A stretch of DNA of 64,000 nt, taken from contig NZ_CP009962.1 in NCBI RefSeq assembly GCF_000786695.1, positions 4,836,001 through 4,900,000 of the forward strand. Reading direction: 5' to 3'. The translations under genes were made by a program, and so were the position numbers. Positions 31,950 to 42,233 of this stretch are shown piece by piece. Origin of the DNA: Collimonas arenae (GTDB lineage: Bacteria > Pseudomonadota > Gammaproteobacteria > Burkholderiales > Burkholderiaceae_D). The notes beneath the pieces were generated by a model. That model was given only the letters and a program-made list of their open reading frames with translations. It ran no database searches and had not been told where the DNA came from. Within the stretch, counting starts at the first letter, position 1, and every line of letters starts with the position of its first letter.

Positions 31950-33164
31950 TTACGCAGCGATGCCCAAAATGTCGCAGGCCGCGGCCAACTGCTGCTGCGC
32001 TTCTGCCAAGGTCGGGGCGATAAAAGTGATATGCCCCATTTTCCGTGCACGGCGGGCTTGCGCCTTCCCGTACAAATGCAGATGGGCCGCCGGCAAGGCC
32101 AGGATCCGGTCCCAGGCTGGTTCTCGCACCTGCTCGCTAGCGCCGTCAAACCAGATATCGCCGAGGATGTTTAACATCACGGCTGGCGAATGTTGACGCA
32201 CATCGCCCAAGGGCATGCGCGCCATGGCGCGTACCTGCTGCGCAAACTGGCTGGTGACGCAAGCGTCCATAGTGTAGTGACCACTGTTATGCGGACGCGG
32301 GGCCATCTCGTTGACCACCAGCGAGCCATCCTGTAATACGAAAAATTCGATACACAGCACACCGACATAGGCCAACTGCTCGATGATAACCAACGCCGCA
32401 TGCTGCGCGCGCTTGGCGGTTTCATCGCACACATTCGGGCCGGGCACAGTCGTGGTGAAAAGGATGCCGTCGCGATGGACATTTTCGGCGATCGGATACA
32501 CCACTGCCTTGCCGTCGGCGCCGCGCGCCACCAGCACCGAAACTTCGTAAGCCAGCGGCAGCATCTTTTCCAGCACGCAAGCGACGCCGTTCATACCGGC
32601 AAACGCTGCGCGCACCTCGTCCAAGGTACGTACCCGCACCTGGCCCTTGCCATCATAGCCAAGCCGGACAGTCTTCAAAATGCCGGGCAGCAGATCAGCC
32701 GGAAGATTGTCAATGTCGGCTGCGGAAGCAATAAGCTGATGTGGTGCAGGCAGCACCGTTGATTCCTTGGCGCATGCGGTGAAAAAGCGCTTTTCCACCA
32801 TACGATCCTGCGCTACCGAAACACAGGCTGCTGCCGGCGCGACAAAACTATTCTGCGCCAGCGTCGCCAGACTCTCTGCGGCAACGTTCTCAAACTCAGT
32901 GGTAACTGCCGCACATAAACTGGCCATCTCGTTCAAGGCAACTTCATCGCTGTAATCAGCCAGGAAATGGCGATCGGCGACGTGCCCGGTCGGACAATCC
33001 TGTTCCGGCTCCAGCACCGCCACTTTGTAGCCCATCGCTTGAGCTTCGTGCGTAAACATACGACCCAATTGACCACCACCCATTACGCCAAGCCAGGTTG
33101 CCGGCGTTGTGGCAGGAACGATCGGATCAATGGATTCATGCAGTTTGTGTTTCATACCGCTCAT
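31950..33164 (-). CDS. purK: 5-(carboxyamino)imidazole ribonucleotide synthase
   Basis: A 404-residue ATP-grasp enzyme. The N-terminal loop is [14 protein letters not shown], then [41 protein letters not shown] and [23 protein letters not shown]. It carboxylates AIR with bicarbonate and ATP, the step before PurE. Four-base ATGA overlap with purE (33161-33164). Confidence 0.96.
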   Translation of the reverse strand: MSGMKHKLHESIDPIVPATTPATWLGVMGGGQLGRMFTHEAQAMGYKVAVLEPEQDCPTGHVADRHFLADYSDEVALNEMASLCAAVTTEFENVAAESLATLAQNSFVAPAAACVSVAQDRMVEKRFFTACAKESTVLPAPHQLIASAADIDNLPADLLPGILKTVRLGYDGKGQVRVRTLDEVRAAFAGMNGVACVLEKMLPLAYEVSVLVARGADGKAVVYPIAENVHRDGILFTTTVPGPNVCDETAKRAQHAALVIIEQLAYVGVLCIEFFVLQDGSLVVNEMAPRPHNSGHYTMDACVTSQFAQQVRAMARMPLGDVRQHSPAVMLNILGDIWFDGASEQVREPAWDRILALPAAHLHLYGKAQARRARKMGHITFIAPTLAEAQQQLAAACDILGIAA

Positions 33165-33682
33165 ACAGGTGGCAATTTCATATCAAGGGCGATTTGCGTT
33201 TGCCTGACGCGGAACGCCAGCAGCTTGTCGGCCAATACCTGGTCGGTGGTAGCCAGCATGGCGATGGCCGACAGCGCCGCATTCGCGGCGCCGGCTTCGC
33301 CGATGGCGTAGGTGGCGACCGGAATGCCTTTGGGCATTTGCACAATAGACAACAAAGAGTCTTCGCCGCGCAAATATTTGGACGGCACCGGCACGCCAAG
33401 CACCGGTACGATCGTCTTGGCCGCAATCATGCCCGGCAAATGCGCCGCGCCGCCAGCGCCGGCGATGATGGCGCGCAAGCCGCGTTCGCGCGCGGTTTCT
33501 GCGTAGGCAAACATCTGGTCCGGCATGCGATGCGCCGAAATAACCTGCGCCTCATGAGCGACGCCAAACTCAGTCAGGATGGCGACAGCATGCTGCATCA
33601 CATCCCAATCCGAGGAAGAGCCCATGACGATGCCGATCAGCGGTTTAGTGACAGGCTGGCTCACTGTATCCTTGGTCATCAT
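33161..33682 (-). CDS. purE: N5-carboxyaminoimidazole ribonucleotide mutase
   Basis: About 173 residues from ATG 33682, which overlaps the purC stop (TGATG); a further ATG lies at 33679. The substrate loop is [14 protein letters not shown], then SAHRMPD and [19 protein letters not shown]. It converts N5-CAIR to CAIR in purine synthesis and works as an octamer in related species. Confidence 0.96.
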   Translation of the reverse strand: MMTKDTVSQPVTKPLIGIVMGSSSDWDVMQHAVAILTEFGVAHEAQVISAHRMPDQMFAYAETARERGLRAIIAGAGGAAHLPGMIAAKTIVPVLGVPVPSKYLRGEDSLLSIVQMPKGIPVATYAIGEAGAANAALSAIAMLATTDQVLADKLLAFRVRQTQIALDMKLPPV

Positions 33683-34578
33683 CAATCCTTCAGCGTTTCG
33701 CCGGTCAGGCTGAACAGTGCTTCGCGATACTTGGCGCCGGTTTTTTCAATGACTTCTTCGGGCAAGGTCGGCGCCGGTGCTGTCTTGTTCCAGCTAGTGA
33801 CGGTTTCCAGATAGTCGCGCACAAATTGTTTGTCAAAGGACGGCGGTGAAATCCCGACCTGATAGCTAGCCGCCGGCCAGAAGCGCGACGAATCGGCAGT
33901 CAGCACTTCATCCATCAGGTGCAGGACGCCATCCTTGTCGAGACCGAACTCAAATTTTGTATCGGCGATGATGATGCCGCGCGTCGCCGCATAGTCGGCA
34001 GCGGTCTTGTAGAGTTCAATACTGACGCTGCGGATTTTCTCAGCCAGTTCTTTGCCGATACGTGTTTCCATATCGGCGAAGCTGATGTTCTCGTCATGTT
34101 CGCCCATTTCGGCTTTCGCGGCCGGGGTAAAAATCGGCTCGGCCAGCTTGGCCGCTTGCTGCAAACCCGCCGGCAATGAGATGCCGCAAATCGCACCGGT
34201 CGCCTGATAGTCTTTCCAACCCGAGCCGATGATATAACCGCGCACGACTGCTTCTACCATGATCGGCTGCAGGCGTTTCGCTACCACCGCGCGACCACGC
34301 ACTTGTTCAACTTCATCAGCCGACACTACCGACTCCGGCGCGATCCCGGTCAGATGGTTGGGAACAACCGCCGCCAGCTTGTCGAACCAGAAGTCAGACA
34401 TGCGGTTCAAGACCTTACCTTTACCTGGAATAGGCTGGTTCATGATGACGTCGAAAGCCGACAGACGGTCGGAAGTGACGATCAGGATCTTGTCTTCACC
34501 GACGGCGTAGTTTTCGCGCACTTTGCCGCGGCCCAGCAATGGCAGAGAGGTAATGGTGGATTGATAGAGGCTTGTCAT
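33682..34578 (-). CDS. purC: SAICAR synthase
   Basis: The protein has 298 residues from ATG 34578 ([20 protein letters not shown]), with TTTTGGAAT upstream. It has the family motifs [46 protein letters not shown] and [32 protein letters not shown]. The size fits the long betaproteobacterial and yeast-like form, not the short E. coli form. It couples CAIR with aspartate. Confidence 0.95.
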   Translation of the reverse strand: MTSLYQSTITSLPLLGRGKVRENYAVGEDKILIVTSDRLSAFDVIMNQPIPGKGKVLNRMSDFWFDKLAAVVPNHLTGIAPESVVSADEVEQVRGRAVVAKRLQPIMVEAVVRGYIIGSGWKDYQATGAICGISLPAGLQQAAKLAEPIFTPAAKAEMGEHDENISFADMETRIGKELAEKIRSVSIELYKTAADYAATRGIIIADTKFEFGLDKDGVLHLMDEVLTADSSRFWPAASYQVGISPPSFDKQFVRDYLETVTSWNKTAPAPTLPEEVIEKTGAKYREALFSLTGETLKD

Positions 34579-34685
34579 GGGCATATTCCAAAAGTCAGAA
34601 AACCAGGCAGAGAATGATGTAAGCACCATTCTGCGCCTGGCAAGTTATTGCGCCAAGCATGCTTGGCGTCAGTACAACATAGTGT

Positions 34686-35750
34686 TTACTGGACGATTTG
34701 CGCCAGCTCGCCCTTCTTGTACTTCTCAGCGATCTTTTCCAGCGACACCGGTTTGATCTTGGCAGCCTGCCCTTCACAGCCGAACGCCAGGAAACGCGCT
34801 TTCACCACAGCCTTGGCGGCTTCGCGCGCTGGCTTGAGGTAATCGCGTGGATCGAACTTGCTTGGATTTTCGATCAGGTAGCGGCGAATCGCGCCAGTCA
34901 TTGCCAAACGGATATCGGTATCGATATTGATCTTGCGCACGCCGTGACGGATCCCTTCCTGGATTTCCTCGACCGGCACGCCATAGGTTTCTTTCATGTC
35001 GCCGCCGAATTCACGGATCTCTGCCAGCAATTCCTGCGGCACCGACGACGAACCGTGCATCACCAGATGAGTGTTTGGAATGCGAGTATGGATTTCCTTG
35101 ATGCGTTCGATCGCCAGGATATCGCCGGTTGGCTTGCGCGAAAACTTGTAGGCGCCATGCGAAGTACCGATAGCAATCGCCAACGCATCGCATTGCGTCA
35201 GCTTGACAAAATCCGCAGCTTGCGCGACATCGGTCAGCAACTGTTCGCGGGTCATCTTGCCGTCCGCGCCGTGGCCGTCTTCCTTGTCGCCCATCATGGT
35301 TTCCAGCGAACCCAACACGCCCAGCTCCGCCTCGACGGTGACGCCGATAGCGTGTGAAAACTCGACTACCTTGCGCGATACTTCGACATTGTATTCATAG
35401 CTGGCGACAGACTTGCCGTCTTCCATCAGCGAACCATCCATCATCACAGAAGTGAAGCCGGACTTGATCGCGGCCATACACACTGCCGGCGATTGGCCGT
35501 GATCCTGGTGCATGACGACAGGAATGTGCGGGAACGCTTCCACCGCGGCTTCGATCAGGTGGCGCAAGAACGCTTCGCCAGCATATTTGCGGGCGCCGGC
35601 AGAAGCTTGCATGATCACCGGCGAGCCGACTTCATCGGCGGCCTGCATGATGGCAGTGACTTGTTCCAAATTGTTGACGTTGAATGCAGGCAGGCCGTAG
35701 CTGTTTTCAGCAGCATGGTCCAGTAATTGACGCATGGATACGAGAGGCAT
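34686..35750 (-). CDS. fba: Fructose-bisphosphate aldolase, class II
   Basis: The protein has 354 residues. Zinc and active-site stretches are visible: [46 protein letters not shown] and [21 protein letters not shown]. The sequence is close to the Calvin-cycle-type class II aldolases found in Burkholderiales glycolysis clusters. It lies between pyk and purC in the same direction; 107 bases to purC. Confidence 0.96.
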   Translation of the reverse strand: MPLVSMRQLLDHAAENSYGLPAFNVNNLEQVTAIMQAADEVGSPVIMQASAGARKYAGEAFLRHLIEAAVEAFPHIPVVMHQDHGQSPAVCMAAIKSGFTSVMMDGSLMEDGKSVASYEYNVEVSRKVVEFSHAIGVTVEAELGVLGSLETMMGDKEDGHGADGKMTREQLLTDVAQAADFVKLTQCDALAIAIGTSHGAYKFSRKPTGDILAIERIKEIHTRIPNTHLVMHGSSSVPQELLAEIREFGGDMKETYGVPVEEIQEGIRHGVRKINIDTDIRLAMTGAIRRYLIENPSKFDPRDYLKPAREAAKAVVKARFLAFGCEGQAAKIKPVSLEKIAEKYKKGELAQIVQ

Positions 35751-35834
35751 GGTTTACTCCGATAATAAAAACCTGTAGTGGAACAGAATGCAGGCCGGGC
35801 ATACGTGCGCCACCCCGCTTCTGTCCCCACGAAT

Positions 35835-37268
35835 TCAATACTCGCCGATCTTCATGATCTTGAGTGCGTTGGTGCCACCGATCTGTCCCATCGGTTCGCC
35901 CCAGGTCACCACCACCAGATCGCCCAGCTGCACCACGCCTTTGGACAGCAACAGGTTCTGGGCGGCTTTCAACACCGCTTCACGGTCGTTGGATTTGGCC
36001 AGCTCGAAAGTCTGCACGTTACGGTACAAGGCAGCTTTGCGTTGCGTTGCGATGCTCGGGGTAATGGCAAAAATAGGGATATCGATGTTGTGACGGCTCA
36101 TCCACAACGCGGTGGAGCCGGACTCGGTCAGCGCGGCAATCGCCTTGACGCGCAAATGGTGCGCGGTAAACAAAGCGCCGTAGGCAATCGACTGGTCGAC
36201 GCGGGTAAAGCGGACATTCAGGAAATCGGCGTCTAGCTTGCAGTCTTCCGATTTTTCGGCTTCCAGGCAAATCGCCGACATCGCTTCCACCGTCTCTACC
36301 GGATATTTGCCGGAAGCAGTTTCAGCCGATGTCATCACGGCATCGGTGCCATCCAGCACGGCATTGGCGACGTCGGATACCTCAGCGCGGGTCGGCACGG
36401 CGTTGACAATCATCGATTCCATCATCTGGGTCGCAGTGATCGCCAGCTTGTTGGAAACGCGCGCCATGCGGATCATGCGCTTTTGCAGCGCTGGCACAGC
36501 CGCATTACCGACTTCTACCGCGAGGTCGCCGCGGGCCACCATGATGCCGTCGGAAGCATCGAGAATTTCTTGCAATACCGGGATCGCTTCAGCACGTTCG
36601 ATCTTGGCGATCATCATCGGCTTATGGTCATAAGCTTCGCCGGCCACATTCGCCAACTGGCGCGCCATTTCCATGTCGGTGGCGTTTTTCGGGAAAGACA
36701 CTGCAACGTAATCCGCCTTGAAACTCATGGCGGTCTTGATGTCGTCCATGTCCTTGGCGGTCAGCGCCGGCGCCGACAAGCCGCCACCTTGGCGATTGAT
36801 GCCCTTGTTGTTCGACAGTTCGCCACCGATCTTGACGATGGTGTGGATTTCATTGCCGATGATTCTTTCAACGATCAGGACGATCAAACCATCGTTCAGC
36901 AACAGCACATCGGCAGGCTTCAAGTCGCGCGGCAAGGCCTTGTAGTCGAGACCGACACGCTCCTGGCCGCCCATGCCGCAATCGGCGTCGAGAATGAATT
37001 TCTCGCCGTTCTTCAATTCGATCTTGCCCTGCTCGAACTTGCCGACACGGATTTTCGGTCCTTGCAGGTCAGCCATGATGGCGACCTGCTTGCCGCATGC
37101 CAGAGCAACTTCGCGCACCAGCTTGGCGCGGTCGATATGGTCTTGTGCCTTGCCATGCGAAAAATTCAGGCGCACCACGTCGACGCCGGCGACAAACATG
37201 CGCGCCAGTGTGTCTGCATCGCTCGATGCAGGTCCGATAGTAGCGACGATCTTGGTAGCTCTTTGCAT
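35835..37268 (-). CDS. pyk: Pyruvate kinase
   Basis: The protein has 477 residues from ATG 37268 (MQRATKIVATIGPAS), preceded by GAAAGG. It has the classic motifs VVRLNFSHG, MIAKIERAEAI, GIMVARGDLAVEVG, TQMMESMI and GTDAVMTSAETASGKYPVE. It makes pyruvate and ATP from phosphoenolpyruvate. It follows pgk by 81 bases. Confidence 0.97.
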   Translation of the reverse strand: MQRATKIVATIGPASSDADTLARMFVAGVDVVRLNFSHGKAQDHIDRAKLVREVALACGKQVAIMADLQGPKIRVGKFEQGKIELKNGEKFILDADCGMGGQERVGLDYKALPRDLKPADVLLLNDGLIVLIVERIIGNEIHTIVKIGGELSNNKGINRQGGGLSAPALTAKDMDDIKTAMSFKADYVAVSFPKNATDMEMARQLANVAGEAYDHKPMMIAKIERAEAIPVLQEILDASDGIMVARGDLAVEVGNAAVPALQKRMIRMARVSNKLAITATQMMESMIVNAVPTRAEVSDVANAVLDGTDAVMTSAETASGKYPVETVEAMSAICLEAEKSEDCKLDADFLNVRFTRVDQSIAYGALFTAHHLRVKAIAALTESGSTALWMSRHNIDIPIFAITPSIATQRKAALYRNVQTFELAKSNDREAVLKAAQNLLLSKGVVQLGDLVVVTWGEPMGQIGGTNALKIMKIGEY

Positions 37269-37349
37269 GGAAAACCTTTCAGCACAAACATGAACAAACA
37301 CCTGAACTGCCGGACGCAAGCGGCCGGTTGTCCGACTCGCGACCGGAAA

Positions 37350-38540
37350 TCAGCCGGCGCGTTGCAACAGTATTTCAACCGCCGGCAAGGTTTTGCCTTC
37401 CAGGAATTCCAGGAAAGCGCCGCCGCCGGTGGAGATGTAGCCAATCTTGTCGGTAATCTTGTACTTGGCGATCGCCGCCAGCGTATCGCCGCCGCCGGCA
37501 ATCGAAAACGCCTTCGAGTCTGCAATCGCCAGCGCCAGCGTCTTGGTGCCTTCGCCGAACTGATCGAACTCGAATACGCCGACCGGACCATTCCAGACGA
37601 TAGTGCCAGCCTGGGCGATTTGCGCCGCCAGCGTCGCCGCCGTCTGCGGACCGATATCCAGAATCAGATCGTCGTCTTCGACATCGCTGACGTTCTTGAT
37701 CTGCGCCGTTGCAGTTGGCGAGAATTCCTTGGCGCACACCACATCGACCGGAATCGGCACCGAAGCGCCGCGCTTGGCCATCATCTCTATAATCGCCTTG
37801 GCTTCGTCCACCAGATCCGGTTCCGCCAGGGACTTACCGATTTTCAGGCCGCTCGCCAGCAAGAACGTATTGGCGATACCGCCGCCGACGATCAGGTTGT
37901 CGACCTTGTCGGCCAGCGCCTTCAAGATCGTCAGCTTGCTCGACACCTTGGAACCGGCAACGATCGCCACCAGCGGCCGGGCCGGCTGGTTCAGGGCTTT
38001 GCCCAAGGCGTCCAGTTCGGCCGCCAGCAATGGTCCGGCGCAGGCAATCGGCGCGAACTTGGCGATGCCGTGGGTGGTCGCTTCCGCCCGGTGCGAAGTG
38101 CCAAAAGCATCGTTGACATAAATGTCGCAAAGCTTGGCGATCTTTTGCGCCAGCTCGTCGCTATTCTTTTTCTCGCCCTTGTTCACACGGCAGTTTTCCA
38201 GCAACACCACCTGGCCCGGCGCTACTTCCACGCCGTCGACCCAGTTCTGACGCAACTCAACCGGCTGGCCCAACAGCTCCGCCAGACGCTTGGCGATAGG
38301 CGCCAGCGAATCTTCCGGCTTGAACTCGCCTTCAGTCGGACGCCCCAGGTGCGAAGTCACCATCACGGCGGCGCCAGCATCCAGCGCCTGGCGAATCGCC
38401 GGCACCGATGCGCGCACGCGCGTGTCTTCAGTAATATTGCCCGCAGCATCTTGCGGCACATTGAGGTCGGCGCGGATAAAAACACGCTTGCCTTGCAGCT
38501 GGTGTTGCGCGATCAAGTCGCTTAGTCGATTGAATTTCAT
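37350..38540 (-). CDS. pgk: Phosphoglycerate kinase
   Basis: The protein has 396 residues. [67 protein letters not shown] and the C-terminal GGGDTLAAI and [14 protein letters not shown] are all present. It is the first gene of the minus-strand glycolysis/purine run. Its ATG is divergent from ilvE. Confidence 0.97.
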   Translation of the reverse strand: MKFNRLSDLIAQHQLQGKRVFIRADLNVPQDAAGNITEDTRVRASVPAIRQALDAGAAVMVTSHLGRPTEGEFKPEDSLAPIAKRLAELLGQPVELRQNWVDGVEVAPGQVVLLENCRVNKGEKKNSDELAQKIAKLCDIYVNDAFGTSHRAEATTHGIAKFAPIACAGPLLAAELDALGKALNQPARPLVAIVAGSKVSSKLTILKALADKVDNLIVGGGIANTFLLASGLKIGKSLAEPDLVDEAKAIIEMMAKRGASVPIPVDVVCAKEFSPTATAQIKNVSDVEDDDLILDIGPQTAATLAAQIAQAGTIVWNGPVGVFEFDQFGEGTKTLALAIADSKAFSIAGGGDTLAAIAKYKITDKIGYISTGGGAFLEFLEGKTLPAVEILLQRAG

Positions 38541-38761
38541 GTCGATCAGACAATACTAGTGAGGAAAAGCCGCTATTTTACTCCAGCCGCCACTGTCAAA
38601 ACACCGTTTTCAGCAGGTGTAGCTGCTCAAAAGACATATGGTGCCAACCAATATTCTACAGAGTAGGCCCGCTTGAATCCGTTAAAATGTCGCTTTACGC
38701 TCTAAGAATAGACGAATAAAAGGCAAAATGTTTCTGTTGCATGATGATCAAGCGACATGAA

Positions 38762-38789
38762 TTGACCAGCACAGCACACACAGCATAAT
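38762..38789 (+). promoter_or_regulatory. Candidate promoter of ilvE in the pgk-ilvE divergent region
   Basis: TTGACC (38762-38767) and CATAAT (38784-38789) are 16 bases apart, giving a leader of about 80 bases before ilvE. The whole 337-base gap (38541-38877) is otherwise free of genes. No leader peptide with a run of branched-chain codons and no attenuator hairpin is visible. Confidence 0.5.
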
Positions 38790-38877
38790 TTGCATTTTTA
38801 GCAATTACTTATCGAACACAGCAAGACAGTAAGCGTACAACCCTGATTTTCTTTATTCGATTACCGGAGATTTGAAC

Positions 38878-39804
38878 ATGTCCATGGATGACCGCGACGG
38901 CAAAATTTGGAAAGACGGCAAATTAATCGACTGGCGCGACGCCAATATCCATGTCCTGACCCATTCGCTGCACTACGGCATGGCGGTTTTCGAGGGCGTA
39001 CGCGCTTACAAAACCGATCAGGGTCCAGCAATTTTCCGCCTGAAAGAACATACCCAGCGCCTGCTGAACTCGGCCAAGATTTTCCAGATGCAGGTGCCTT
39101 ACGACCTGCAAACCCTGATCGACGCGCAAATCGCCGTGGTCCGTGAAAACCAGCTGGAATCCTGCTACATGCGGCCGCTGATCTGGATCGGTTCGGAAAA
39201 ACTCGGTATCGCCGCCAAGGGCAATACCATCCACGTCGCCATTGCAGCCTGGCCGTGGGGCGCCTACCTGGGCGAAGACGGGCTGGCCAAAGGCATTCGG
39301 GTCAAGACCTCCTCTTTCAGCCGCCACCACGTCAACGTTTCGCTGGTGCGCGCCAAAGCCAGCGGCTACTACATCAATTCGATCCTGGCCAACCAGGAAG
39401 CGCTGACCGACGGCTACGACGAAGCCTTGCTGCTCGATACCGACGGCTATGTATCCGAGGGTTCCGGCGAAAACGTGTTTATCGTCAAGAACGGCAAAAT
39501 CTACACGCCTGACCTGGCCTCCTGCCTGGATGGCATCACCCGCGACGCCGTGCTGACCATGGCGCGCGACAGCGGCATCGAAGTCATCGAAAAACGCATC
39601 ACCCGCGACGAGATGTATTGCGCCGACGAAGCCTTCTTCACCGGCACCGCCGCCGAAATCACGCCGATCCGCGAGCTCGACAACCGCGCCATCGGCGAAG
39701 GCAAGCGCGGACCGGTCACGGAAAAAATCCAGTCGATGTTTTTCGAAGTCGTGGCGGGAAAATCAGAAAAATATCAGCACTGGCTCACCGTCGTTGGAAA
39801 ATAA
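38878..39804 (+). CDS. ilvE: Branched-chain-amino-acid aminotransferase
   Basis: The protein has 308 residues from ATG 38878 (MSMDDRDGKIWKDG), with GGAGA upstream; a TTG two codons earlier is less likely. It is a fold-type IV PLP enzyme: THSLHYGMAVFEGVRAY, RAKASGYYINSILA with the Schiff-base Lys, and GYDEALLLDTDGYVSEGSGENVFIV. It carries out the last step of Leu, Ile and Val synthesis. It is followed by the zinc-ribbon gene, a standard betaproteobacterial pair. Confidence 0.95.
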   Translation: MSMDDRDGKIWKDGKLIDWRDANIHVLTHSLHYGMAVFEGVRAYKTDQGPAIFRLKEHTQRLLNSAKIFQMQVPYDLQTLIDAQIAVVRENQLESCYMRPLIWIGSEKLGIAAKGNTIHVAIAAWPWGAYLGEDGLAKGIRVKTSSFSRHHVNVSLVRAKASGYYINSILANQEALTDGYDEALLLDTDGYVSEGSGENVFIVKNGKIYTPDLASCLDGITRDAVLTMARDSGIEVIEKRITRDEMYCADEAFFTGTAAEITPIRELDNRAIGEGKRGPVTEKIQSMFFEVVAGKSEKYQHWLTVVGK

Positions 39805-39868
39805 GCCGGCATAAATAAGTCGACATACAAGTTAGCAAGTTACAGCACCCGTAAATTTGGAGAAGTAA

Positions 39869-40090
39869 ATGAATACAGCAATGAATACCGCAACGAATAC
39901 CGCAGCAGCCCAAGCCGTAGTTCAACTCGACGGCAAGGATTTGCCCGCGCATTGCCCTAACCCGCTGATGCCGACCTGGTCCTCGCATCCTCGCGTGTTC
40001 CTCAATCTCGACAGCCATGGCAGCGCAAAATGCCCTTACTGCGGCACCCAGTACCAGCTCAAACCGGGCGCTGTAGTCCACGGACACTGA
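39869..40090 (+). CDS. Zinc-ribbon (zf-CHCC, NDUFS6-like) small protein
   Basis: A 73-residue protein. The first 25 residues are low complexity (MNTAMNTATNTAAAQ). The core is DLPAHCPNP..TWSSHPRVFLNLDSHGSAKCPYCGTQYQL, a Cys-His-Cys-Cys zinc site similar to mitochondrial NDUFS6. In many betaproteobacteria it sits behind ilvE; the function is not established. A terminator follows. Confidence 0.88.
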   Translation: MNTAMNTATNTAAAQAVVQLDGKDLPAHCPNPLMPTWSSHPRVFLNLDSHGSAKCPYCGTQYQLKPGAVVHGH

Positions 40091-40094
40091 TTGA

Positions 40095-40117
40095 AAGGGA
40101 GCCTGGCTCCCTTTTTT
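40095..40117 (+). terminator. Terminator of the ilvE unit
   Basis: AAGGGAGCC, a short loop and GGCTCCCTT are followed by a T run, directly behind the stop. Confidence 0.9.
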
Positions 40118-40173
40118 GATGCTGGAAAAGTGTGTAGCTGCAGTCGATCAATGTGCTTGAGTACGGAGGCAAT

Positions 40174-40605
40174 ATGCCGCATGTCAAATTTATGCACGGT
40201 TCAGCCGAAGAAACCGAAACCGCCTTTTACGACGCCATGAGCCGGGCCGATATCGAAGCCATGATGGCCTTGTGGGCGGACGATGATGAGATCGTCTGCA
40301 TCCATCCGAATGCGCCGCGGTTACATGGCCACGCAGCGATCCGGGCTGCCTTCGAAAGCCTGTTCGAACGCGGAGGCGTGCATATTCGTGCGCGGCAGCT
40401 GCATGTGACGCACAATATGTCGACCAGCATCCACAACCTGGTGGAAGAGCTGCATCAGGCCAGCGACTCCGATCGCGACATGCACATCCTGGCGACCAAT
40501 ATCTACATGAAGACGCCGCGCGGCTGGCGCATCGTGCTGCATCACGCCTCAGTCGCACCCGGAGCGGCGCCGGAAGAAACGGTGTCCAGCACTACCTTGC
40601 ATTAA
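40174..40605 (+). CDS. NTF2/SnoaL-like small protein (DUF4440 type)
   Basis: The protein has 143 residues from ATG 40174, chosen because of GGAGGCAAT. The sequence ETETAFYDAMSRADIEAMMALWADDDEIVCIHPNAPRLHGHAAIRAAFESLF is a cone-shaped alpha+beta barrel of the SnoaL/NTF2 type. Many members bind small molecules or are enzymes, but no catalytic role can be read here. It is followed after 40 bases by the YheT-like gene, probably as one unit. Confidence 0.82.
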   Translation: MPHVKFMHGSAEETETAFYDAMSRADIEAMMALWADDDEIVCIHPNAPRLHGHAAIRAAFESLFERGGVHIRARQLHVTHNMSTSIHNLVEELHQASDSDRDMHILATNIYMKTPRGWRIVLHHASVAPGAAPEETVSSTTLH

Positions 40606-40645
40606 ACGCGAGAAATCAAACACAAGATAGGTATACAGTAGTCGC

Positions 40646-41635
40646 ATGAGTTCTTCCGCTTCCCCCTCTTCGCCCATTTCTGCCGGCGCCTATCCGGCGC
40701 CGCTATGGCTGCCCGGCGGCCATCTGCAAACCATTTACCCCGCCACCTGCATCAGCAAACCGGTGGTAGCGTACCGGCGCGAGCGTTGGGATACGCCGGA
40801 TGGCGATTTCATCGATATCGATTTCGTCGACGGCCAACCCGGGCAACCACTGGTGGTGCTATTTCACGGCCTGGAAGGTTCATCCGACAGCCATTACAGC
40901 CGCGCGCTGATGGCGCAACTGGCGACGCTGGGCTGGTCCGGTGCGGTACCGCACTTCCGTGGCTGCTCAGGTGAAATCAACCAGGCGCCCCGTTTTTATC
41001 ACTCCGGCGACGCCGAAGAAGTCGACTGGATACTGCGTCGGCTGGCAGCCAGCCGTGCACAAAAGCAATTCACCAAACTCTACGCCACCGGTGTCTCGCT
41101 GGGCGGCAATGCACTGCTGCGCTGGCTTGGCGAATCGCAAAATGAAGCCAAGATCGTCGACGCCGCATGCGCCATTTCTGCGCCGCTCGACCTGGCTGGC
41201 GGCGGCGAAGCCTTGTCGCACGGCTTCAACATGGTGTACACGCGCTCGTTCTTGCGCACCATGAAAAGCAAGTCGCTCGACAAACTGCAGCAATTCCCGC
41301 GTCTGTTCGACCGTGAAAAAATGCTGCGTTCGCGTGACCTCTACGAATTCGACAATATCGTCACGGCCCCCTTGCACGGCTTTCGCAACACCGAAGATTA
41401 TTGGCACCGCGCCAGCGCCAAACTGGTGATGAACGACATTACGATACCGACGCTGGTGCTCAACGCCAAGAATGATCCTTTCCTGCCACCACGCCATCTG
41501 CCGCCCAAAGCCGCCTCCAGCGTCACTCTCGAATATCCGGAACAAGGCGGCCACGTAGGTTTCGCCGTCGGCGGTCCACCCGGCCGGCTGGACTGGCTGC
41601 CACAACGCATGCTGCAATTTTTACTGGATACCTGA
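40646..41635 (+). CDS. YheT-family alpha/beta hydrolase
   Basis: The protein has 329 residues with the family opening PLWLPGGHLQTIYPA, then VVLFHGLEGSSDSHYSRALM, the nucleophile elbow GVSLGGNALLRWLGE and the final His region PEQGGHVGF. YheT proteins are predicted esterases of unknown substrate. The hypothetical gene behind it starts one base after its stop, so they are co-translated. Confidence 0.88.
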   Translation: MSSSASPSSPISAGAYPAPLWLPGGHLQTIYPATCISKPVVAYRRERWDTPDGDFIDIDFVDGQPGQPLVVLFHGLEGSSDSHYSRALMAQLATLGWSGAVPHFRGCSGEINQAPRFYHSGDAEEVDWILRRLAASRAQKQFTKLYATGVSLGGNALLRWLGESQNEAKIVDAACAISAPLDLAGGGEALSHGFNMVYTRSFLRTMKSKSLDKLQQFPRLFDREKMLRSRDLYEFDNIVTAPLHGFRNTEDYWHRASAKLVMNDITIPTLVLNAKNDPFLPPRHLPPKAASSVTLEYPEQGGHVGFAVGGPPGRLDWLPQRMLQFLLDT

Positions 41636-41636
41636 G

Positions 41637-42233
41637 ATGGACCAGATCGTCCTGCAGGCCATGCAGAAATGGCCGAACGTTCCGCATTGCCATGGCTGGC
41701 TGGGGCTCGACGCACGCGGCGCCTGGCGCATGCGCGATGAATCAGCGCAGCGGCAAAATCTGCCTGGCGACAAGATCATGCATACCGCGTTGGTGGGGTT
41801 CATCAATCGCAACTACAAGGCGGATGAACAAGGCTGCTGGTATTTCCAGAACGGACCGCAACGGGTCTATGTCGATCTGGCGCTGACGCCGTACATCGCC
41901 CATACCGATCCGCGGCAGGGTTATGTCTTGCAAACCGGTGAAGCGATGGGGACAATCGAAGCCGTGATGCTGACGGAAGACGGCCGGCTGCTGCTGATTT
42001 CAGCGACACAAGTCGCCGCGATTGACGACCGCGATCTGGCGGAATGTATTACTCAGTTGCGCATGGACGGATCAATCGTCAGCGACGAAGCTTTGCTGGA
42101 ATGGCTGGCTACGCCCGACGATCAACGTATCCTGACCTGGCAGCATGCAGAGACAGCAATAGCGATAAGCAGAATTTCAACGGCGAATATTGCGCCTCAT
42201 TTTGGTTTTGTGAGCAAACCCAGGCCAATCTAG
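41637..42233 (+). CDS. Conserved hypothetical protein coupled to the YheT-like hydrolase
   Basis: A soluble 198-residue protein without signal peptide or membrane segment. It begins MDQIVLQAMQKWPNVPHCHGWLGLDARGAWRMR and contains QGCWYFQNGPQRVYVDLALTPYI. I do not recognise a named domain with confidence; a Burkholderiales DUF family (DUF2944-like) is one possibility. Its position, one base behind the YheT-like gene, is the only hint. The end overlaps the 3' end of the convergent M48 gene by four bases. Confidence 0.7.
   Translation: MDQIVLQAMQKWPNVPHCHGWLGLDARGAWRMRDESAQRQNLPGDKIMHTALVGFINRNYKADEQGCWYFQNGPQRVYVDLALTPYIAHTDPRQGYVLQTGEAMGTIEAVMLTEDGRLLLISATQVAAIDDRDLAECITQLRMDGSIVSDEALLEWLATPDDQRILTWQHAETAIAISRISTANIAPHFGFVSKPRPI

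Noticed and set aside
36483..38525. 680-codon open frame on plus, opposite pyk and pgk
   Set aside because: It lies fully antisense to two highly conserved glycolytic genes. Its His/Gln/Arg-rich text is the usual mirror of G+C-rich coding sequence, and it has no ribosome site.
38541..38877. An attenuator or leader peptide before ilvE
   Set aside because: I found no short frame with runs of Leu, Ile or Val codons and no alternative hairpins.
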